64,000 nt of DNA from Prorocentrum cordatum (lineage: Eukaryota > Sar > Dinophyceae > Prorocentrales > Prorocentraceae). Within the stretch, counting starts at the first letter, position 1; every line of letters begins with the position of its first letter. The stretch covers positions 105,001 through 169,000 of the forward strand of contig CAUYUJ010017869.1 in NCBI GenBank assembly GCA_963575745.1, read 5' to 3'. The position numbers and the translations under genes were made by a program. Under the pieces are notes generated by a model. That model saw nothing but the letters and a program-made list of their open reading frames with translations. It was not told where the DNA came from and ran no database searches. Positions 58,759 through 64,000 of the stretch are shown piece after piece.

Positions 58759-60697
58759 GAGGACGAGGACGAGGTGGACGAGGACGAGGTGGTGGACGTC
58801 GTGAAGGTGGATATGGCGGGTTTCTGGGACCCTGCTGGGTCCCCGGCGCCGTTGATGCAACTACTGGGAGGCATGCCTGGGGTGAACGTAGTTGCGGAGG
58901 CGAGACGGTGTTTCCCAGCCACAGCAGTTGGCAGAGTACGTCTTGATGACAAAGGAATTCAACATCATGAAGTTGATCATGATTTCCAGGCTCAGGCTCA
59001 GAGAGGGGAAACCCATGAGGAGGAGACGGGAGTCAGCAGCAGCAGCCGCACAGTACCCAGCAGCAGCATCATCATCAGCAGCAGCAGCACTGTACACAGC
59101 AGCAGCAGGGCAGCAGCAGCATCAGCAGAATCCTTCAACAGCATCGCGCCAACCTACAGCAACAGCATCACCAGCATGATCGGCATCACAGCACCATCAT
59201 TCAGATTCGGCAACATCGCGGAAGAATCCCTCAGCAGCACCGTCATCAACATGATCGGCATCATGTACCGCATCATCCTCTTCGGCCTGGCGTGCTTGTG
59301 GCAGCTGTCGCACCATGCCTGGAACAAGCTGATGCACGCGTTGCACGGCAACGGGGCCCCAGGGGAAGGGAAAGGGCAAAGGCCGTGGCAAGGGATTTGA
59401 CAAACCCAAAGAACAAACAAATGAGGAACAAATTCGGGACGCCCTCCCGGAGGCGGCAAGGCTCCGAATGCAGACAAGTTTGATCCCCGACGAGTGGGAG
59501 CAGCCAGTGGTGCCGTGGCAGATGTTGGGGCCGCAGGGCGGGGTCGCCATCGTCCCCAAGGACGGCCTGCCCCAGGTGCTCCGGAACGTGGCCTACACGG
59601 CCAAGCCGACGGGAGCCCTTTTGACACAGGACCCTGACGAGCTGGGACTACGGGGGTACCCTCAGACGCAGGTGCGCTGCAGGGTCCAGGTCGTCACCGA
59701 GGGCGGCGGTACGAGTGAGGTATCCGTGGAGCGCTGGCTGGTGTAGCTAGGCTTCGGGGAGCACGTGCGCCTGAAGACAGTGGGCGTCGAGCTGCAGATC
59801 CCTCAGCACATGGTCCAGGCCACTGCTAAGTTCTCGGTTCGGCGTGGCTGGCCCGAGGGACCGATCCCGGCCGCCTTCTTGATGGATTTTGTGGGAAAGC
59901 TCATTGATCGAGAGGCCGTTGAAGGTGTCCAGTCCCGGCAGGATGGCACTGTAGTCTTTCAGGTCCACAAGTTACTGTTGGATACGCTGCTCCATGCAAG
60001 TGGGCAGGAGAGAGTGTTCATCAAGGCCAAGTCTGAAGTGCCCTTGGAGTTGCTCTGGCTGGAAGAAGGCACGCCCTTGTCTCGAGCCGTGGCCCTGGCG
60101 TCCCAGAGTGGGCCGATTGGTGTGGCAGAGAAAGGCAAGACCGGGAAGCTGGCGCTGCGGTTTGCGGACGAGGCCAAGATGGAAGAGTTTGCTCGCTTGA
60201 ACAGCATCCCGTTCACGCCAGGCCTGGGCAGGTGGAAACTTACGGGCCTTCCGACGAGCACAGGCACGACGGGTCTCTTTGAGCTGCTCACAGCCCTCCA
60301 GTGGAACGTGGTCGAGGTGGTGTACTTTGACGACAAACAGGCCGTGTTTCTCGCCAGCAGGATCGGCCAGGATGTGCCCGCCCACTTTGTCTACAGGAGC
60401 CAGCCGCGGACGATTAAGCTCAAGGCGCTCAATGCGGCGGCCCGCAAGTTGAGTGCGGAGGCGGCAAGGGGGGCAGCAGCGTCGAGCGGCGCCGAGCCTT
60501 CCACCCCGCCCACGCGGGCTCAGAGGCAGGCGGCCCTTCAGGCAAAGCTCCAGGGCAAGGGGCAGGGCAAGCAGGCTGCGGCCCTTGCCGCCGCTTCTGC
60601 CAGGCGCCCGGCGGAGAGCAAGACGGGGCAAACGCCTGAGAACAAAGTCCCGAAGTCTGGGGCGGCAGGCCTGGACACGGAGGATGATAACCTTTGA
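58741..60697 (+). pseudogene. Host LINE ORF1, main part
   Basis: After the insertion the ORF continues with an acidic run or, in the next frame, an RGG box ending REGGYGGFLGP. A Gln/Ser/His-rich part (59030-59200) contains at least one frame change. From about 59360 a clean frame runs GKGKGKGRGKGFDKPKEQ, then IPDEWEQPVVPWQMLGPQGG, past one TAG (59744-59746, in place of a sense codon between RWLV and LGFGEHV), to TGA at 60697. The last 310 codons are globular (FVGKLIDREAVEGVQ, ALQWNVVEVVYFDD) with a Lys/Gln/Ala-rich tail. An RNA-binding role is likely from the basic GKG/RGG parts. The nonsense codon and frameshift mark it as decayed. Confidence 0.7.
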
Positions 60698-60857
60698 CTA
60701 GTCGCAGGATGGAGGGCGACGTGCATGACTACTTCGAATTCGTCATTTCTCCCCGAGTGGCTGGCTGAGCTGCTCTTCTTCGTCCGGCTATGCCGTCGAC
60801 CACCGCTACACCGGTCAAGAGCACCTGGTCTTGTCTCACTTCGACACCACTTGCAAT

Positions 60858-61345
60858 GGAATTCATTATTGTACATATTCACGACGGAGGAGGAAGACGA
60901 CGAGGAGAGGGAGGAGTGCGACGACGGCGTCCTGGATGGCACTGTGTCAGCTATTACGTCAGTGGATTGGGATGGTGTGCCGACTACTGTTGGGACGGCA
61001 TCTGGGAGTCTACACGGTGTGCAGTGGACGGCGACACGGTTGGCCATGCGGATTGTGCATACAGATTCTGCGTGCATACGGATTGTGGCGATACGGATGG
61101 CCATACGGAATTCATTATTGTACATATTCACGACGGAGGAGGAAGACGACGAGGAGAGGGAGGAGTACGACGACGGCGTTCTGGATGGCACTGTGTCAGC
61201 TATTACGTCAGTGGATTGGGATGGTGCCGACTACTGTTGGGACGGTATCTGGGAGTCTACACGGTGAGATTGTGCAGTGGACGGCGACACGGATTCTGCG
61301 TGCATACAGATTGTGGCCCTATGCTGGACGGCGTATCGGGGAGGC
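60858..61345 (+). repeat. 249-bp tandem duplication in the ORF1-ORF2 spacer
   Basis: The segment starting GGAATTCATTATTGTACATA (60858) begins again at 61107. The copies are nearly identical apart from small deletions near 61225 and 61275 onward. Each encodes NSLLYIFTTEEEDDEEREE and TVSAITSVDWDG in one frame. It probably arose by local duplication inside the element. Confidence 0.9.
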
Positions 61346-61379
61346 TAACAGGCAGGGAGCGCCTCCCAGGAGTTCACCA

Positions 61380-64000
61380 GATTTGTTCACGTTGGATCTT
61401 TACAATCCCAATGGGGTAACTACACAAGGATGGCATTTTGGATAATATACTGAGTCGCTCTGCGGATGTGGTTGTGCTGTCGGAGACACATGCCACTTCT
61501 TACACACAGACATCGTTCACAGGCAAATCTGGTACACGTGAACTTCTTTGGGGTGCTCCGCGATCCTTCTCGGGCGTTGCAGTGCTGTGCAGGCGCCGGG
61601 CTGTATGGGCTGCACAACGAGCTGTATTTCTCAATCCTGCTTGTGAGAATTTCCGAACACAGGAACGACTCATGGCGGTACAGATATTTGTTGGCACTGG
61701 AAGGAGATCTCTCATCATCTACGCTGTATACGGCCACTCCGGCGCCAGATGGGAGCCGCAGAAGAAGAAGCTAACGCTGGACCTCCTGACGGCTGTCGCG
61801 AATGACGCGGTGATGCGAGGGGACGTTGATGCACTCATAGCTGGGGATATCAATCTTGAGCTAGCAGATATACCTGACTATGTCCACAAGATGACCCAGG
61901 CGGGATGGCATGATGCAGCGAAGTGGGGGCTTGGAGGCCTGGACGAGACGCCTACGTGCCTGAAGGGCAAACGCAGATCTCGGATAGATTGGGCTCTCGC
62001 CAACAAGACCTGTTCGACCATGTTGCGGGGCTACTCGGTGCAGAACGGCCTCCGGGAGCGCGAGCACCAGCTCGTGCGCCTCACGCTGTCGCTGCCTGTG
62101 GCCGCGCAGGTATACAACCAGCCCAAGAGCATGGGTCCGAAGGGGGAGTACGGCGCTCCTGGGCCAGACCATGTGCCTCCAGAGCTGGACAGTGATCCTG
62201 CTATACCGCTCTTGCTGCAGCAGGGCAAGGTCGATGCAGCCATGGCTAGATGGTGCCGGCGCGCAAAGGGCCGACTTCGTATTATACCGCGCCTAGACGG
62301 CAGCTGTGCGCCAGGCAACGGTCGTGGGAAGGTGCGGTTTAGGAAGCTATGTGTACACCCGCCGGAGACGCGATCGGTTGGGACACACGGCTCCGCTGCG
62401 ACCTCCACCAGCCGCCAGTTGGCCAAATCCATCCAGAGGTGCAACGAGCTCATGCGCATGGACTCCTTTGGGACACGGGCGGACCGCACCTGGGAGAACC
62501 TGCTGCAGGGTCTGCGGGGCGCTGCCGGCCCTCTCTCTGCTGAGACGCAGACTCTGCTGGAGACGCTTTCTGGGGAGCCGCTTAACCTTGGCGCACACGG
62601 AGAAGGTGCTCAAGCTACTGGTGGCGGAGTACAGGGCGCATGAGCAGAAGGAGCGCAAGAGCCTGGTTGACGCCTGGAAGCGAAGGCTTCAGGCCTCCGC
62701 TGCGGCAGCTCACAAGTGGGTCAAGGGCAGAGCCCAGCCGGCGAAAGAGGCAATGAAGCTGCCTGGCGGGGTCTTCACGGCTGACAGGCAGGAGCAGCTT
62801 GCCGCAATGCTCAAAGAGTGGTTGCCTATACTGCACAAGTACAAACGCAGCCCGGAGGACCCGGCAGCCTTCCTACGCCTTGTCCAGCCCCACCTGCGCT
62901 CCGCAGAGGTGCAGCTCCGGCCCCTGCGCTGGGGCGACCTGGCACAGGCAGCGTGCGAGACCCAGCCCTCCGCTTGCAGCTTGGACCAGTGGCGACCCGA
63001 GGAGCTGCGCGCACTAGGAATGTGGTGCCCTCAGGTATTCAAGGATTTGGCGCTGATCCTCAACTACGTCGAGGAGACTGGACACTGCCCGCGCGAGCTG
63101 ACCAAGGCGTACGTCGCTCTGGTCCCCAAGGACGACACGCTGGAGGAGCCGCAGCCCACGGACTTTCGGCCTATCAGCGTCTTGAGCGCTGTTTACCGCC
63201 TCTGGTCGAAGGTGAGGTTTGCGGAGACTCTGGAGTGTCAAGAAGGGTAGTGCCCTGACGAGATGTGGGGTTGCAGGCGACACCGTGGAGCCGAGACCAT
63301 GGCGATGGCCATCGCGCTGGACCTGGAGTCGGCAGCTTACGGTGGCGGCAAGCACGTGGCCGGCGTTTCCTATGATTTCAAGAAAGCCTTTGACCTCATT
63401 CCTATTGAGATCATGCTTCAGGTCTTGGAGGCACGGGGACTGCACGAGAGGCTACTGCGGCCTCTGCGCGCTATGTACACTGACCTGCGCCGTGTCGTGT
63501 CTTCAAACTGGGGGGATCAGTAGGAGAGTGGTTCCAGGCGTTCAACGGAATCATCCAGGGGGACGCTTTGTCGATGATCGCGCTGAACAGCATCGTCAGC
63601 TGCATCCTGGAGACTTCTGGCACGCACGCGGCGGCCGGGATCACGGAGCGCTCCTACGCCGACGACATCTCAGCAGTGACGGCCATGGAGACGCCAGAGG
63701 CAGCAAAGGAGGGGGTCAGACGATTTCACGGTGTCGTTCGCGCCTTCACTGGGGCGGGGGGCGGCGAGATCAACCTCAAGAAATGCTTCACCTTTGGCGA
63801 TGACTGTGCTCGCGGTGTTCTGGGGGACGAAGTGCGCCACTTTCGACAGTTTGGAATCGTGGGCGATTCTTTTGCAGTGCGCGAGAGCGCAGATGCTGAG
63901 ACAGAGCTTGAACTGCAGCGGCTGGCGAAGTGGAAGCTTACTGTTGGCAGAATCCGGCACGTCCCGAGGTCTTGGCGAGACCGGGCGCGGATGATGCAGG
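61380..64000 (+). pseudogene. Host LINE ORF2: endonuclease and reverse transcriptase, 3' end outside window
   Basis: The endonuclease part starts FTLDLYNPNGVTTQGWHF (61385), changes frame near 61435, and continues with VVVLSETHAT, IAGDINLEL (catalytic Asp/Asn) and RRSRIDWALAN. It changes frame again near 62580 and goes on with EYRAHEQKERKSLVDAWKRR, VALVPKD, TDFRPISVLSAVYRLWSKVR, a TAG at 63248-63250 (probably a former Trp), RRHRGAETMAMAIALDLE, VSYDFKKAFDLIP (motif A, 63371-63394), a frame change near 63495, FNGIIQGDALSMIALNSIVS (motif B) and SYADDISAV (motif C, catalytic YADD at 63655-63666). The frame is open to the window end. The catalytic residues are intact, but two frame changes, one stop and a third frame change make it non-functional as read. 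Confidence 0.88.

Larger units (their letters stand above)
53395..64000 (+). mobile_element. Host LINE retrotransposon, 5' end with SL, runs past window end
   Basis: The element consists of 53395-54002 and 58740-64000, split by the nested LINE. The order is SL and relics, ORF1 (53446-60697), a spacer with a 249-bp duplication, then ORF2 with endonuclease and reverse transcriptase. The 3' end is beyond the window. In-frame stops at 59744 and 63248 and frameshifts near 61430, 62580 and 63495 show that it is inactive. Confidence 0.82.

Noticed and set aside
58728-58946. Plus-strand RGG protein starting at an ATG at 58728
   Set aside because: That ATG is the reverse complement of the SL of the minus-strand LINE. 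The RGG stretch belongs to the host LINE ORF1.

Overview
This window looks like nuclear DNA of a dinoflagellate. Three independent signs support this. (1) The 22-nt dinoflagellate spliced leader (SL) or close relics of it occur at three places. (2) A conserved eukaryotic gene (mago nashi) is split by introns with GC, GA, GC and GT donors, each splice junction reading AG|G at both ends. (3) The mobile-element coding regions carry motifs I associate with dinoflagellate elements, in GC-rich DNA dominated by micro-, mini- and satellite repeats. I cannot name the species.

Layout. 1-23.5 kb is almost entirely repeats: a GGGGCCACGAAGGGC minisatellite, five to six copies of a dispersed repeat headed by (CAA)n (called D1 here), a 32-bp satellite, a 1-kb (AGT)n tract, an 83-bp satellite with a trimeric higher order, (CAT)n, (CCT)n and (CCA)n tracts, a 42-bp satellite and degenerate GGCCCCAAGA repeats. 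23.6-30 kb holds five exons of mago nashi on the minus strand, with introns of 0.9-2.1 kb that contain satellites and a MITE-like insertion. 30.3-31.4 kb and 50.2-52.2 kb are two copies, in opposite orientation, of a composite element built around a 90-bp satellite. 32.7-37 kb is open on both strands without recognisable genes. 37.4-43.5 kb is a decayed Ty1/copia-like retrotransposon (minus strand: gag-like CCCH region, integrase, reverse transcriptase, RNase H). 43.7-46.4 kb is a block of 73-bp satellites around a (CAGCCT)n tract. 49.0-50.1 kb is an intronless medium-chain oxidoreductase with an SL relic just upstream, most simply a retroposed mRNA copy, and it has an in-frame stop near its N-terminus.

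53.4-64.0 kb is the most interesting part. A plus-strand LINE begins with an SL plus two inner SL relics and runs off the window end. It is interrupted in its first ORF by a complete minus-strand LINE (54003-58739), which itself begins with a perfect SL plus one relic and is bounded by a 19-bp direct repeat. Two unrelated LINEs and a host gene copy therefore all carry the mark of trans-spliced, SL-tagged mRNA that returned to the genome. All the element coding regions are damaged by stops or frameshifts, so none looks active as read.
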